Of a stretch of 64,000 nt of DNA, positions 1-10,070 are shown one piece after another. The notes below the pieces were generated by a model. It saw nothing but the letters and a program-made list of their open reading frames with translations, was not told the DNA's origin and did no database searches. This DNA comes from Vibrio sp. D404a (GTDB lineage Bacteria; Pseudomonadota; Gammaproteobacteria; Enterobacterales; Vibrionaceae). Numbering within the stretch: the first letter of the stretch is position 1; every line of letters starts with the position of its first letter. Location: positions 186,001 to 250,000 of the forward strand of contig NZ_JAHGAJ010000007.1 in assembly GCF_030248535.1 (NCBI RefSeq). Direction: 5' to 3'. Both the position numbers and the translations under genes were made by a program.

Positions 1-905
1 GCTTCCATTGGTGCCGAGATATCCATCTTCTCTTCACTGCCTGGATGCGTAAATTTAATGTTTGCTGCGTGCAGGAATAAGCGGTCCAAACCAACTTTAC
101 CTGTATAAGCATCAAAGCGGCGATCACCATAGCGATCATCCCACGCTATCGGGTGACCCGTGTATTGAGTGTGTACACGGATTTGGTGAGTACGACCTGT
201 AATCGGGCTTGCTTGAATCAAGGTCGCCTCTTTGAACTTTTCTAACACCTTAAAACGCGTTTCTGATGCCTTACCGTTCGGGTTAACTCGAACAATACTG
301 TTCACTTCATTTTTAAGCAGCGGTGCATTCACCACCTTGCAGCTGTTTTTCCATTCACCCATAACAAGAGCGAAATAGTACTTCTGAACCGTTTTTTCAC
401 GGAACTGAGCTTGCAGGTGACGCAGCGCCGAACGCTTTTTCGCAACCAGAAGAATACCTGAGGTATCTCTATCAATACGGTGTACAAGCTCTAAAAAACG
501 AGCCTCTGGTCGTAGTGCACGCAGTGCTTCAATGGCACCGAACTTTAATCCGCTACCACCGTGTACTGCTGTACCAGAAGGTTTATTCAAGATAAGCATG
601 TGATCATCTTCATAGATGATACAGTGCTCTAACTCTGAAACCTTGTTCAGCTTGGTGCTTGGCACATGCTCTTCAACTTTTTCTTCGATAGTCACTGGAG
701 GGATACGAACTAGGTCGCCCGCCTTCAGCTTATATTCTGCCTTGATACGCTTTTTGTTAACGCGCACTTCGCCCTTACGTACGATTCGATAAATCATACT
801 TTTCGGGATATTTTTTAATTGGTTACGCAAGAAATTGTCTATGCGTTGACCAGCCATATCTTCGTCGATGTCGACAAATTGGACTTTGGTTCTAATTTCG
901 CTCAT
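1..905 (-). CDS. rluC: 23S rRNA pseudouridine synthase RluC (3' end outside window)
   Basis: RluC converts uridines 955, 2504 and 2580 (E. coli numbering) of 23S rRNA to pseudouridine. The reading frame on the minus strand starts at an ATG at 905 and stays open to the window edge, giving 301 residues of an expected ~315, so only the C-terminal tip is missing. An S4-like RNA-binding domain occupies roughly residues 15-85 and is followed by the RluA-type catalytic domain. The catalytic Asp motif is seen as HRIDRDTSG, and later GRTHQIRVH, both typical of the RluA/RluC/RluD family. It is divergent from rne, as in E. coli. RluC is preferred over RluD because of this neighbourhood. Confidence 0.93.
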   Translation of the reverse strand, partial: MSEIRTKVQFVDIDEDMAGQRIDNFLRNQLKNIPKSMIYRIVRKGEVRVNKKRIKAEYKLKAGDLVRIPPVTIEEKVEEHVPSTKLNKVSELEHCIIYEDDHMLILNKPSGTAVHGGSGLKFGAIEALRALRPEARFLELVHRIDRDTSGILLVAKKRSALRHLQAQFREKTVQKYYFALVMGEWKNSCKVVNAPLLKNEVNSIVRVNPNGKASETRFKVLEKFKEATLIQASPITGRTHQIRVHTQYTGHPIAWDDRYGDRRFDAYTGKVGLDRLFLHAANIKFTHPGSEEKMDISAPME

Positions 906-1138
906 GCGGTTAGTGTATCACTGTCAAATTTGATAATTGAGAGTTAATTGCATTTTTCAACGCGATTATACCCAAAAGGAGGTGGGAAACTTCTATATTT
1001 GTTTGATTCTTCGAACAAAAAATCGTCAAGACTGCCGCAAAATTAAATATCATTTGATAAATTATTGATAGACAGTGAGTTAGAGCTATCAAAACCCAAA
1101 TAAAAACCGTTTTTTTTCGCGCATTCTGATAAAGCAGA

Positions 1139-1167
1139 TTGCTGTGATTACCGACCACTGCTATAGT
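1139..1167 (+). promoter_or_regulatory. candidate rne promoter
   Basis: TTGCTG (1139-1144) and TATAGT (1162-1167) are separated by 17 bases and resemble a sigma-70 -35/-10 pair; the -10 matches 5 of 6 consensus bases and the -35 only 3 of 6. A start near 1174 would give an rne leader of about 325 nt, similar to the long leader known for E. coli rne. This is inferred from sequence only. Confidence 0.4.
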
Positions 1168-1235
1168 TCACAGCTGCTATCTATGGTTTGACTACTATTT
1201 AAACAGTCATCCATTCACAAGCAAGTAAATGAGTA

Positions 1236-1440
1236 GATGACTCAGCCAAAACCGTGCTGCACTGGCGTAAGACACCGTTAACTGAGTTCCTTGTCGCTCT
1301 ACTCACGTACACTCGTGTTGAGTATTCACCGCCACATCGCGGATCATAGATCAATATCTATGATGACTGACGTGCCCCAAGAGCATCCCTTCCAGCCGGG
1401 AGGCTGCACCGATAAAGCCATGGGATCAGGCACCATGAGT
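1236..1440 (+). promoter_or_regulatory. structured rne 5' UTR (rne5-like autoregulatory leader)
   Basis: The leader between rluC and rne has several nested perfect stems. These are ACTCA/TGAGT (1301-1323), ATCATAGAT/ATCTATGAT (1343-1351 with 1356-1364), GTGCC/GGCAC (1372-1376 with 1429-1433), ATCCC/GGGAT (1385-1389 with 1422-1426) and CAGCC-GGGA-GGCTG (1393-1406) closed by a GNRA-type loop. In enterics the rne leader is a substrate of RNase E itself and lets the enzyme limit its own mRNA. Position, length and folding fit that element (Rfam rne5), but identity with the family was not computed. Confidence 0.65.
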
Positions 1441-1499
1441 AACGAAATCAAGCGACAAGAACAATGATGAAAATAAGAAAAGACAATGAGTATTTCTAA

Positions 1500-4400
1500 A
1501 TGAAAAGAATGTTAATTAACGCAACTCAAAAAGAAGAGTTGCGTGTCGCTTTGGTTGACGGCCAGCGACTTTTCGATCTTGATATCGAAAGTCCAGGTCA
1601 CGAATCAAAAAAAGCGAATATCTACAAAGGACGTATCACTCGTATTGAACCAAGCCTAGAAGCGGCATTTGTTGACTACGGCGCAGAACGTCACGGTTTC
1701 CTCCCTCTTAAAGAAATTGCCCGCGAATACTTCCCTGAAGGTTACACCTACCAAGGCCGTCCAAGCATCAAAGAAGTGCTAAAGGAAGGTCAGGAAGTTA
1801 TCGTACAAGTTGAGAAAGAAGAACGTGGTAGCAAAGGTGCTGCACTGACTACTTTCATCTCTTTGGCGGGTAGCTACTTAGTTCTTATGCCAAACAACCC
1901 TCGTGCAGGCGGTATTTCTCGCCGTATCGAAGGTGATGAGCGTACACAACTAAAAGCCGCTTTAAGCACGCTTGAGCTTCCTCAAGGTATGGGCCTAATC
2001 GTACGTACAGCGGGTGTTGGCAAAAGCGCAGAAGAGCTTGAGTGGGACTTAAACGTTCTACTTAATCACTGGGGTGCGATCAAACAAGCTTCAGACTCAA
2101 ATGCAGCGCCTTTCCTAATTCACCAAGAAAGTAACGTTATCGTACGTGCAATTCGTGACTACCTACGTCGCGATATTGGTGAGATTCTTATCGACAGCAA
2201 CACTATTTTTGAGCGTGCACAAGCGCACATTCAACTAGTGCGCCCTGACTTTATCAGTCGCGTTAAGAAGTACGATGGTGAAGTGCCTCTATTCAGTCAC
2301 TACCAAATCGAGAGCCAAATTGAATCAGCTTTCCAACGTGAGGTTCGCCTTCCGTCTGGTGGTTCAATCGTTATCGACCCAACTGAAGCGTTAACTTCTA
2401 TCGATATCAACTCTGCTCGTGCAACAAAGGGCGGCGATATTGAAGAGACAGCACTAAACACTAACCTAGAAGCCGCAGACGAAATTGCACGCCAACTTCG
2501 CCTACGTGACCTAGGTGGTCTAGTGGTAATCGACTTCATCGATATGACACCAGTTCGCCACCAACGCGAAGTAGAAAGCCGCCTACGTGATGCCGTTCGT
2601 CTAGACCGTGCACGTGTTCAAATCGGCCGTATCTCTCGCTTTGGTCTACTTGAGATGTCTCGTCAACGTTTGAGCCCTTCTCTAGCAGAAGCAAGCCACC
2701 ACATCTGTCCTCGTTGTACAGGTACGGGCGTTGTTCGTGATAACGAATCTCTAGCACTGTCTGTTCTACGTTTGATCGAAGAAGAAGCACTGAAAGACAA
2801 CACAGCGCAAGTCCTTGCGGTTGTGCCTGTTCCTATCGCTTCTTACCTTCTGAATGAAAAACGTCGCTCAGTAAACCACATTGAGAAGAACCAAGAAGTT
2901 AAGATCACTGTTGTTCCTAACTCAGACATGGAAACTCCGCACTTCGAAGTTATCCGTGTTCGTGAAGGTGAAGAGTTCGATCTACTGTCTTACCTACTTC
3001 CTAAGAAGCTAGATGCGCTGAAAGAAGCAGAAAGCAAAGAACCAGCTGAACAGACTATTCGTCCTAAGAAGATTGAAGAACCTGCACTGAAAGGCTTCGC
3101 TGCTCCAGCTCAATCTGCACCAGCTCCGGCACCAAAAGCAGCAGCTGCAAAAGTAGAAGAGAAGAAAGAAGAGCCTAAAGCACAAGAATCTGGCCTAATC
3201 AGCCGCTTCTTTAAGGCTATTGGCAGCTTCCTATTCGGTGGCTCTTCAACTCAAGAAGAGAAACAAGAAGAGAAGCAAGAAGAGAAACCTAAGAACAATC
3301 GCAACAACGGCAACCGCCAGCGTCGCGATCGTAACGACAACCGTCGTCGCAACCAACGTGGTGATCGTAACGAAAACCGCGATAACAAGCGCCGCCGTAA
3401 GCCAGCTCGTGACGAAAAACCTGAAGAGCAAAAAGAGACCGCGACTCAGCAACCTCGTCAAAACCGCAAGCCTAAGCAAGACCGCCGCAACAAGCAGCGT
3501 GACGAGCAGAAGCCACAACGCGAAGAGCAGGCACCATCGAAACTTGCAGAACAAGGCCAACAACTTGCAGCAGATGCACAAGCGTCTAAGCCTGAAGGTC
3601 AAAAGCCTAAATCTGAAGCGAAAGCGGCTAAAGTTAAAGAGCGTCGTCAACGTCGTAAACTGAACAAGCAAATTCGTGTGAAGGATCAGCAAGCACAAGC
3701 TGACCAACCAGCGAAAGAGCAAAAAGCACCTTCAGCTAAAGACCAAGTTGCATCAAAAGATAAGTCTGTTGCTCAAGAGCAAAAAGTGGCTGATCAAGTA
3801 GAAGCTAACCAAGCAAACGCTGAACAAGCAGAGCAGGAAGAGCCGAAGCAACGTCGCAACCGTCGTTCTCCACGTCACCTACGTGCAAGTGGTCAACGTC
3901 GTCGTCGCGGTCGTGATCGTCGCCCTAACCCATTCCGCCTACGTAAAGGTGGTGTAGCATCTCCAGAGATGGCGATGGGTAAAGTGATGCCTCGTTTCGT
4001 GCCTAAGCCACACCACAAGCAAGCGAAGCCTGAAGCGGCTAAAGCAGAAGTGCAAACTCAACAATCAACTGAGCTAGAAGCAGTTCAGAGTAACGTTGTG
4101 ATTGCAGGTGGTTTTGCATGTCCTGAAATGGCAATGGGTAAGGTAATTATCCGTCGTGAAGAACCTGCGGTAGAAGCTGTTGTTGAGGCGAAAGCTGAAG
4201 AAGTCGTAGCACAACCAGTTGTTGATACACCTGTGGTTGAGACTCCTGCTGTTGAAACGTCTACTGCTGAAACGCCTGTAGCAGCGCCTGTTGTTGAAGA
4301 AGCGGCACCTGCAATTGAAGAGTCTGTTGAAGTTGAAGAAACAGTTGAAGCGAAAGCTGAAGAGACTGTGACTGAAACTCCTGTTGCAGAAGCTCCAGTT

Positions 4401-4640
4401 GTCGAAGCTAAACCTGCTGTTGAAGCGAAATCAGTTGTTGAGACGGCTGAAGCAAAACCTTCAGTAGAAGTGAAGAAGCAAGCAAGCTCACCAATGACGA
4501 AAGCTCCTGGTCCACAAGAGATCAAAGAGATTGAAGTTGTTGCTGCACCTTTCCGTAGCGAGCGCTACGTTGCAAAAGGCGCAGGTAGCCAAGCGGCTTC
4601 GAACCAAGCGGGTTCAGGCATGACTAAGCCAAACTACTAA
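1500..4640 (+). CDS. rne: Ribonuclease E
   Basis: RNase E is the essential endoribonuclease of mRNA decay and rRNA/tRNA processing and the scaffold of the degradosome at the inner membrane. The 1046-residue protein has an S1 domain near residues 39-119, metal-binding catalytic Asp residues at 302 (TSIDINS) and 345 (VVIDFID), and the Zn-link cysteines C403 and C406 in CPRCTGTG. The non-catalytic half contains an amphipathic membrane segment near 563-583 ([16 protein letters not shown]), Arg-rich RNA-binding stretches near 600-650 and 780-815, a long Glu/Val/Ala-rich linker, and a C-terminal part with MTKAPGP that resembles the PNPase-binding end of the E. coli enzyme. The motif PEMAMGKV occurs twice, near 820 and 873. 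The gene is monocistronic, with a long structured leader and a terminator right after it. Confidence 0.97.
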   Translation: MKRMLINATQKEELRVALVDGQRLFDLDIESPGHESKKANIYKGRITRIEPSLEAAFVDYGAERHGFLPLKEIAREYFPEGYTYQGRPSIKEVLKEGQEVIVQVEKEERGSKGAALTTFISLAGSYLVLMPNNPRAGGISRRIEGDERTQLKAALSTLELPQGMGLIVRTAGVGKSAEELEWDLNVLLNHWGAIKQASDSNAAPFLIHQESNVIVRAIRDYLRRDIGEILIDSNTIFERAQAHIQLVRPDFISRVKKYDGEVPLFSHYQIESQIESAFQREVRLPSGGSIVIDPTEALTSIDINSARATKGGDIEETALNTNLEAADEIARQLRLRDLGGLVVIDFIDMTPVRHQREVESRLRDAVRLDRARVQIGRISRFGLLEMSRQRLSPSLAEASHHICPRCTGTGVVRDNESLALSVLRLIEEEALKDNTAQVLAVVPVPIASYLLNEKRRSVNHIEKNQEVKITVVPNSDMETPHFEVIRVREGEEFDLLSYLLPKKLDALKEAESKEPAEQTIRPKKIEEPALKGFAAPAQSAPAPAPKAAAAKVEEKKEEPKAQESGLISRFFKAIGSFLFGGSSTQEEKQEEKQEEKPKNNRNNGNRQRRDRNDNRRRNQRGDRNENRDNKRRRKPARDEKPEEQKETATQQPRQNRKPKQDRRNKQRDEQKPQREEQAPSKLAEQGQQLAADAQASKPEGQKPKSEAKAAKVKERRQRRKLNKQIRVKDQQAQADQPAKEQKAPSAKDQVASKDKSVAQEQKVADQVEANQANAEQAEQEEPKQRRNRRSPRHLRASGQRRRRGRDRRPNPFRLRKGGVASPEMAMGKVMPRFVPKPHHKQAKPEAAKAEVQTQQSTELEAVQSNVVIAGGFACPEMAMGKVIIRREEPAVEAVVEAKAEEVVAQPVVDTPVVETPAVETSTAETPVAAPVVEEAAPAIEESVEVEETVEAKAEETVTETPVAEAPVVEAKPAVEAKSVVETAEAKPSVEVKKQASSPMTKAPGPQEIKEIEVVAAPFRSERYVAKGAGSQAASNQAGSGMTKPNY

Positions 4641-4677
4641 GCATTTACTGTTGTAAAATCTTAAGTAAATAGAATCA

Positions 4678-4706
4678 AAGGCTGCTTATAATAAGCAGCC
4701 TTTTTT
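4678..4706 (+). terminator. rne terminator
   Basis: AAGGCTGCTTAT pairs perfectly with ATAAGCAGCCTT and is followed by six Ts, 37 bases after the rne stop. Confidence 0.9.
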
Positions 4707-4901
4707 ATATCCGTTATCGGAATAACGATTAATAGATATATTACTCAAAGTTGGGTTCAACCTTGAACTTAATCACATTTTTGGGTAGGATTCGCGCACT
4801 TATCTTTTTCGACACTTAGCTATTGCCGCTCTTTATTACACCTGTTTAGCTTCGCAATATGTTCGTGTCGGTAAATCCATTTAAAGCATAGCTGAGCACA
4901 C

Positions 4902-6449
4902 ATGTTCGAATTCCCACAATTTTCAAAGCACTCTGTAAAGAATGACGTGCTTTCAGGCCTTACTGTAGCACTTGCTCTAGTACCTGAAGCCGTAGCATTC
5001 GCATTCGTTGCTGGTGTTGACCCTATGGTCGGCCTTTACGCAGCATTCATCGTCGGTCTAATCACTTCTATCTTTGGCGGTCGTCCAGGCATGATCTCTG
5101 GTGCAACGGGTGCAATGGCCGTTGTAATGGTTAGCCTAGTCGCGACTCATGGCGTTCAATACCTATTCGCAGCCATCATGCTAGCGGGTATCCTTCAGAT
5201 TGCTGCGGGCTTATTCAAACTCGGTAAGTTTATCCGTATCGTTCCACACCCGGTAATGATCGGTTTTGTGAACGGTCTGGCTATCGTTATCTTCCTAGCT
5301 CAACTTGGTCAGTTCAAAGCACCGGATATGACGGGCGCACTTACTTGGCTGCCAACAGACCAAATGACGCTAATGCTAGGTCTGGTTGCACTTACAATGG
5401 GTATCATCCACTTCCTGCCTAAGTTCACCACTGCAGTACCTTCTTCACTGGTTGCAATTGTGACTGTTACCGCGCTAGTGGTTGGTTTAGACCTAGAAAC
5501 ACGTACCGTAGTAGACTTCCTGCGTACTATGTCTGGCGACGATGCAGCAACACTTGCTGGCTCTCTACCAACATTCTCTATTCCAGCAGTACCATTTAAC
5601 CTAGAAACGATTTACATCATCCTGCCTTACGCAGTGATCCTTGCAGCAATTGGTCTGATTGAATCACTACTGACTCTGACAGTACTTGATGAAATGACGA
5701 ACACTCGTGGTCAATCTAACCGTGAATGTGTTGGTCAAGGTATGGCGAACGTAACGTGTTCAGTATTTGGCGCGATGGGTGGTTGTGCAATGATTGGTCA
5801 ATCGATGATCAACGTAAACTCTGGTGGTCGTGGTCGTCTATCAGGTATCGTTGCTGCGGTTGCTCTACTGATGTTCATCCTATTCGCATCTTCGCTGATT
5901 GAAATGATTCCTCTAGCAGCTCTTGTGGGCGTAATGTTCATGGTTGTTATCGGTACGTTCGAATGGGCAACGTTCAAGCTTGCACGCCGCGTACCTAAGC
6001 AAGACTTCTTTGTTATCGTTCTAGTAACGGTTGTTACTGTAATGACTGACCTTGCGGTTGCTGTATTTGTTGGTGTTATCGCTTCTGCGCTAATGTTTGC
6101 ATGGCAACACGCTAAGCACATCTACGCAGACACGTGCATCAACGAAGAAGGCTCAAAAGAGTACAAGGTTAATGGCCCAATCTTCTTCGGTTCTACAGCG
6201 AACTTCCTAGAGCTATTTGATGCTCATGAAGATCCACAAGATGTTATCGTAGACTTCGCAAACTCTCGCGTAACGGACCACTCAGCAATCGAAGCGATTG
6301 ATACCATTGCAGAGCGTTACGCTGCGCAAGGTAAAACGCTGCACCTACGCCACCTAAGCCAAGACTGTGTTGCTATGCTGCACAAGGCCGGTAGCCTAGT
6401 TGAAGCAAACGTTGCTGAAGACCCAATCTACAAGGTTATGTCTAAGTAA
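4902..6449 (+). CDS. SulP/SLC26 family inorganic anion transporter with STAS domain
   Basis: This 515-residue inner-membrane protein is a SulP-type anion transporter. Residues ~10-400 are strongly hydrophobic and include the family's N-terminal segment ([16 protein letters not shown]) and the [10 protein letters not shown] stretch. Residues ~430-510 form a soluble STAS domain with the [12 protein letters not shown] core. Family members carry sulfate, bicarbonate or other anions, and the substrate cannot be told from sequence. No carbonic anhydrase or sulfur gene is adjacent to suggest bicarbonate or sulfate. It is flanked by terminators and appears to be a single-gene unit. Confidence 0.9.
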   Translation: MFEFPQFSKHSVKNDVLSGLTVALALVPEAVAFAFVAGVDPMVGLYAAFIVGLITSIFGGRPGMISGATGAMAVVMVSLVATHGVQYLFAAIMLAGILQIAAGLFKLGKFIRIVPHPVMIGFVNGLAIVIFLAQLGQFKAPDMTGALTWLPTDQMTLMLGLVALTMGIIHFLPKFTTAVPSSLVAIVTVTALVVGLDLETRTVVDFLRTMSGDDAATLAGSLPTFSIPAVPFNLETIYIILPYAVILAAIGLIESLLTLTVLDEMTNTRGQSNRECVGQGMANVTCSVFGAMGGCAMIGQSMINVNSGGRGRLSGIVAAVALLMFILFASSLIEMIPLAALVGVMFMVVIGTFEWATFKLARRVPKQDFFVIVLVTVVTVMTDLAVAVFVGVIASALMFAWQHAKHIYADTCINEEGSKEYKVNGPIFFGSTANFLELFDAHEDPQDVIVDFANSRVTDHSAIEAIDTIAERYAAQGKTLHLRHLSQDCVAMLHKAGSLVEANVAEDPIYKVMSK

Positions 6450-6479
6450 CAGCTGATGGCTTTACATAGATAAGATAAA

Positions 6480-6508
6480 GAATGCCGACGTTGAACGTCG
6501 GCATTTTT
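6480..6508. terminator. terminator between convergent sulP and phosphatase genes
   Basis: AATGCCGACG pairs with CGTCGGCATT around a TTGAA loop and is followed by a T run on the plus strand. It lies between two converging genes and could serve both, although its minus-strand T tract is weak. Confidence 0.8.
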
Positions 6509-6540
6509 GTATCTGCTTACGAAATCGGAATATTAGAGTT

Positions 6541-6990
6541 TCAAAGGGATTTCAGTACCGCTTCACTCGACTCTTCGATTAAATCGAGAACCAATTCAAA
6601 GCCATCTCCCCCGCCATAATAGGGATCAGGGATCTCTTGATAACTTGAAGAACCATAACTTAAGAAAAGTGCCAGTTTGTGTCGTAGGTGCACTGGGCAT
6701 TGTGATTCTAGATCCGACAAGTTGGCATTATCGGCGGCTAGGATCAGGTCAAAGTCCTCAAAATCTTGGCTTACCACCTTACGTGATGTAATCCCCGCAA
6801 AGCTATAACCCCTCGCCTCACCTGCAGCTTTAGAACGAGGATCCGGTGGATTTCCTTGATGATAGCCAATGGTGCCAGCTGAGTCGACCTCTACGTCTAT
6901 TCCCATAGATTTTGCCTTTGCTCGCAGTATTGCCTCGCCTGTCGGAGAACGACAAATATTACCCATGCAGACTACCAGTATCTTTTTCAT
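6541..6990 (-). CDS. Low-molecular-weight protein-tyrosine phosphatase
   Basis: A 149-residue cytoplasmic phosphatase of the LMW-PTP family. The phosphate-binding loop C-X5-R is seen as C8-MGNIC-R14 followed by SP, and the general acid sits in the DPYYGG motif near residue 122. The length is normal for the family. In capsule and exopolysaccharide loci such enzymes oppose a tyrosine kinase, but no kinase or polysaccharide gene is present here, so this is the solitary type and its target is unknown. It is divergent from btuR with an 84-bp shared upstream region. Confidence 0.92.
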   Translation of the reverse strand: MKKILVVCMGNICRSPTGEAILRAKAKSMGIDVEVDSAGTIGYHQGNPPDPRSKAAGEARGYSFAGITSRKVVSQDFEDFDLILAADNANLSDLESQCPVHLRHKLALFLSYGSSSYQEIPDPYYGGGDGFELVLDLIEESSEAVLKSL

Positions 6991-7074
6991 CCCTAATCAC
7001 CTGTTCTTTCGATGGTTTTTGATAGTCTTAACTTAAGCTATGATAGAGCCAATCACAAATTATAAGGATGAGTT

Positions 7075-7680
7075 ATGTCGACTGAAGACAACAAAGAGCA
7101 ACGCCACAAAGCCCGCCAACAAAAGGTAAAGGAGCAAGTGGACGCACGTGTTGCTGCTGCTCAGGAAGTCAAAGGACTGCTGCTTGTTATCACAGGTAAC
7201 GGCAAAGGTAAGTCTACATCTGGCTTTGGTACCATTACTCGCGCAGTCGGTCACGGTAAGAAGTGTGCAGTGGCTCAGTTTGTTAAAGGTACTTGGGACA
7301 ACGGCGAAAAGAATGTTCTTGAGAAGCTAGACGTTGAGTTTCAGGTAATGGGCACGGGCTTTACTTGGGAGACACAAAATAAAGCCCAAGATATCGAGGC
7401 AGCTCAGCGCGTTTGGAAAGAGTGTAAACGAATGCTCGCTGATGAGTCTCTAGACGTGATTCTATTTGATGAGCTGACCTACATGGTGAGCTATGGCTAC
7501 ATTGAGCTTGATGAAGTCGTTGAAGCGCTAAATAACCGTCCAAAGATGCAATCAGTGATCATTACAGGTCGTGGCGCACATCGCACGTTGACCGAGATGG
7601 CAGATACGGTTTCAGAGGTTCGCAATGTGAAGCATGCATTCGAGTCTGGTATTAAAGCTCTGCAAGGCGTGGATTGGTAA
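7075..7680 (+). CDS. btuR: Cob(I)alamin adenosyltransferase (CobA/BtuR type)
   Basis: This enzyme transfers the adenosyl group of ATP to cob(I)alamin to make adenosylcobalamin. The 201-residue protein has a P-loop GNGKGKST near residues 42-49 that is characteristic of the CobA/CobO/BtuR family, and DVILFDELTYM as the second nucleotide motif. No cobalamin-synthesis genes are nearby, so it most likely serves salvage of imported corrinoids. The ATG at 7075 follows a good AAGGATGAG ribosome-binding site. No B12 riboswitch is visible upstream. Confidence 0.94.
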   Translation: MSTEDNKEQRHKARQQKVKEQVDARVAAAQEVKGLLLVITGNGKGKSTSGFGTITRAVGHGKKCAVAQFVKGTWDNGEKNVLEKLDVEFQVMGTGFTWETQNKAQDIEAAQRVWKECKRMLADESLDVILFDELTYMVSYGYIELDEVVEALNNRPKMQSVIITGRGAHRTLTEMADTVSEVRNVKHAFESGIKALQGVDW

Positions 7681-7789
7681 TAACCCTCGAACAGGGGTTC
7701 TCGACTCAGGCAAATGACGGCTTTGGCCGTGTTACTTCCCATAACAAAGGGCGATATCTTAGAAAACCTCTGTTTTAGACGTTTAAATA

Positions 7790-7826
7790 AAAAAGCGCCA
7801 CTCCTAATTAAAGAGTGGCGCTTTTT
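7790..7826. terminator. bidirectional terminator between btuR and the AsmA-family gene
   Basis: AAAAGCGCCACTC pairs with GAGTGGCGCTTTT, with A and T runs on both sides, between two converging genes. Confidence 0.88.
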
Positions 7827-7847
7827 CATTAACGAATTAATCCAAGA

Positions 7848-9947
7848 TTAGTTAAATAGACCTTTCAGAAGGCCATCTACCGCCTCTTTGGTTTTCTCAT
7901 CTTTAATCTTGTCAGTCAGCTTCTCAACACCGCGATCAATCTCTTTCTGTGCTTTCTGCTTCAATACGTCATCGAACACCAAGCTAAACTTAGGATCTGC
8001 CCAAGCCCCTGTCACCTTAATTGGAATGGTCACATCTTTTAGGTCATCAATGCTCTTACCGCCCTGACCTTCTAGAGAGCCTACGATTGAGGTGCGTACT
8101 AGGAAATCGACAGTCTCATTAATGAAGTTAGCCTTACCTGAGCCCGTTACACGCAGTAGTGGAGATTGTGCAGACATGTCATTGGTCGATACCCAACCTT
8201 TATCGACTTTCAGTGTTGCTTTCATCGCGCTGAAATCCGTTTTCTGAACACCTTCGGTATCGTCTAGCTTTTCGCCTTTGATCTTCGCGTAATTTTCACG
8301 AATCAACTGCGCAACGTTAATGCCGTTCACGGCACCATCGGCAAAGTTAATCGCAATGGTACCAACAAGATTCTTCTTGATACCAGTCGGCGTCAGACTC
8401 TTACCAGAGACATTCACATCGATATTACCCGTACCTTCAAGCATGTCGTTATTCGCAACATCCACCAGCAATGGTTGAACCTTAACGCCCTTAATCGCTT
8501 TCTTAGCCGTGTATGACGCTGGTGACTTACGCGCATCCAGAGTTGCTGTCGCAGAGATCGAGCCGTCATAAAGGTTAGATGTGAATGACTCTAGCTTTGC
8601 TACGCCACGGTTAACCGAGAATGCCGTTTTTACATTCTGCATACGTGCGTTATTAGCTTTGAACTTATCAATCGTAATATCGCCTTTAACATCAAGCGTT
8701 TTCAGCGCAGTAAGATCCGGTTCTACTTCTTTTGCCGGCGCTGAAGGCGTTGTCTCTTTCGCAGGCTCTGAAACCGCCGTTTCAGAAGCATTGTTCAAAC
8801 CTAGGAACTCATCCAAATCAATATTTGGGCTATGCAAAGAGAAGCGAACCTTAGGAATCTCAGACAGTGTCACATCCGCTTTACCGTCTAAGGCGATGCT
8901 ATTCGCTTGCAGTTTCTCTAACACAAAGCTTAGATGGCTCTTAGTCAGATCAAAACTCAAGTCCGATAGCATATCGACCTTCATTGGCGATTGCGGAAGT
9001 GCTGCTCCTTTAAAGGTAGAGTCTAGCGTCAGCTTATTCAGCACAACTTTAGAAATTGCGCTGTCTACGGTCAGCTCACCCGAACCTTTCAGATCCAGCT
9101 CCATATCAGCGGCTTGACCCACAACACTGTAAGTTAGATTGCTAACCTTATCGAACTCAAAGGCATCCAAACCAATTTTTGCTGATTCAATCTTGGTGCT
9201 TGGATCGCTAAACGTAGCATCTAGATCGATATTGCGCAGCACGTAGCTGGTGAAACCCTTCGCCAACTTGAATTCCGCACTGCCGTCCGCTGAGAATTTC
9301 TGTTGATTATTTTCACCCGATGCGGAGAAAGTCGCAGTCGTCCAAGTCTCTGCTGCAAATTCAGATAGATTAAATGCCACATCGTAGAGCTTGATAAACG
9401 AACCAGCTTGCTTGTCGTCCATCTCAAACAGTGCATTGGATACTGTCACACCAGCAAGGTTAATCGTCCAGTTAGAGCCCGCACTCTCCTCTTGTGCAGC
9501 CGGCACTGTCTCTTCAGTCGCAACCGCTTCTTCCGTTGTCGCTTCTGATGATTGAGCTTGCGTTAGCGCATCAATATTCTTACGGCCATCTTTCAGCGTT
9601 TCTAAATAGAATTCTGCGCCATCCAGCGTGACGTTACCGATCTCAAGTTGATTGCTAAATAGAGGGGTTACCGAGATGTCGATACCAACAGTATCAACCT
9701 TAAATAGGTTCGGCTGCGTAAAGCCTTGCGGATTACGTAACTCTGTTTGTCCGAGTTCAAAACCAATTGATGGGAAGAATTGCCAACTGATATCGCCTTC
9801 AATCACAAGCTCTAAGCCAGTGTGCTTTTGCGCCTGTTCAACGATCATTGGTTTAAATTGGTTAGGATTCACTAACAGTACTAACGCCAGAATAGCCGCA
9901 ATAACGACAACAACTGGGATAGCTATGAAAATGAGTAGTTTCTTCAT
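7848..9947 (-). CDS. AsmA family inner-membrane-anchored protein
   Basis: A 699-residue AsmA-family protein with one N-terminal membrane anchor (residues ~2-25) and a large periplasmic part. The early segment after the anchor (NPNQFKPMIVEQ, then GDISWQFFPSIGFELG) is the typical AsmA start, and the C-terminal ~200 residues carry the conserved AsmA domain. Family members are long beta-strand, chorein-like proteins implicated in outer-membrane assembly and phospholipid transfer between membranes. An Ala/Glu/Thr-rich low-complexity stretch sits near residues 130-155. The ATG at 9947 is chosen over the one at 9953 because AAGGAA lies seven bases upstream of it and only one base from the other. Confidence 0.88.
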   Translation of the reverse strand: MKKLLIFIAIPVVVVIAAILALVLLVNPNQFKPMIVEQAQKHTGLELVIEGDISWQFFPSIGFELGQTELRNPQGFTQPNLFKVDTVGIDISVTPLFSNQLEIGNVTLDGAEFYLETLKDGRKNIDALTQAQSSEATTEEAVATEETVPAAQEESAGSNWTINLAGVTVSNALFEMDDKQAGSFIKLYDVAFNLSEFAAETWTTATFSASGENNQQKFSADGSAEFKLAKGFTSYVLRNIDLDATFSDPSTKIESAKIGLDAFEFDKVSNLTYSVVGQAADMELDLKGSGELTVDSAISKVVLNKLTLDSTFKGAALPQSPMKVDMLSDLSFDLTKSHLSFVLEKLQANSIALDGKADVTLSEIPKVRFSLHSPNIDLDEFLGLNNASETAVSEPAKETTPSAPAKEVEPDLTALKTLDVKGDITIDKFKANNARMQNVKTAFSVNRGVAKLESFTSNLYDGSISATATLDARKSPASYTAKKAIKGVKVQPLLVDVANNDMLEGTGNIDVNVSGKSLTPTGIKKNLVGTIAINFADGAVNGINVAQLIRENYAKIKGEKLDDTEGVQKTDFSAMKATLKVDKGWVSTNDMSAQSPLLRVTGSGKANFINETVDFLVRTSIVGSLEGQGGKSIDDLKDVTIPIKVTGAWADPKFSLVFDDVLKQKAQKEIDRGVEKLTDKIKDEKTKEAVDGLLKGLFN

Positions 9948-9971
9948 CCGCATATTCCTTGCTTAGATTCC

Positions 9972-10002
9972 AAAAGAAAGTGGCACTATAAAAGTGCCAC
10001 TT
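9972..10002 (-). terminator. udk terminator
   Basis: On the minus strand a perfect 10-bp stem (AAGTGGCACT with AGTGCCACTT) is followed by TCTTTT, about 70 bases after the udk stop. The U tract is interrupted. Confidence 0.65.
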
Positions 10003-10070
10003 ATTCGATAAAAAATAAAGCTAAGTTAAGAACTTATAACTAAATTCTTACTTCTGTCAGATCCGACTGA

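Noticed and set aside
910..1158. 82-residue frame in the rluC-rne gap
   Set aside because: No ribosome-binding site or recognisable content, and it overlaps the likely promoter regions.
3246..3722. 158-residue open frame antisense to rne
   Set aside because: It is the mirror of the Lys/Arg/Glu-rich RNase E tail, with a low-complexity Leu/Phe composition and no ribosome-binding site.
4085..4525. 146-residue antisense open frame in the rne 3' part
   Set aside because: Ser/Thr/Ala-rich mirror of the Val/Glu/Ala linker; no homology or start signals.
7019..7044. TTGATA and TATGAT as a btuR promoter
   Set aside because: The spacer is only 14 bases, too short for a sigma-70 promoter.
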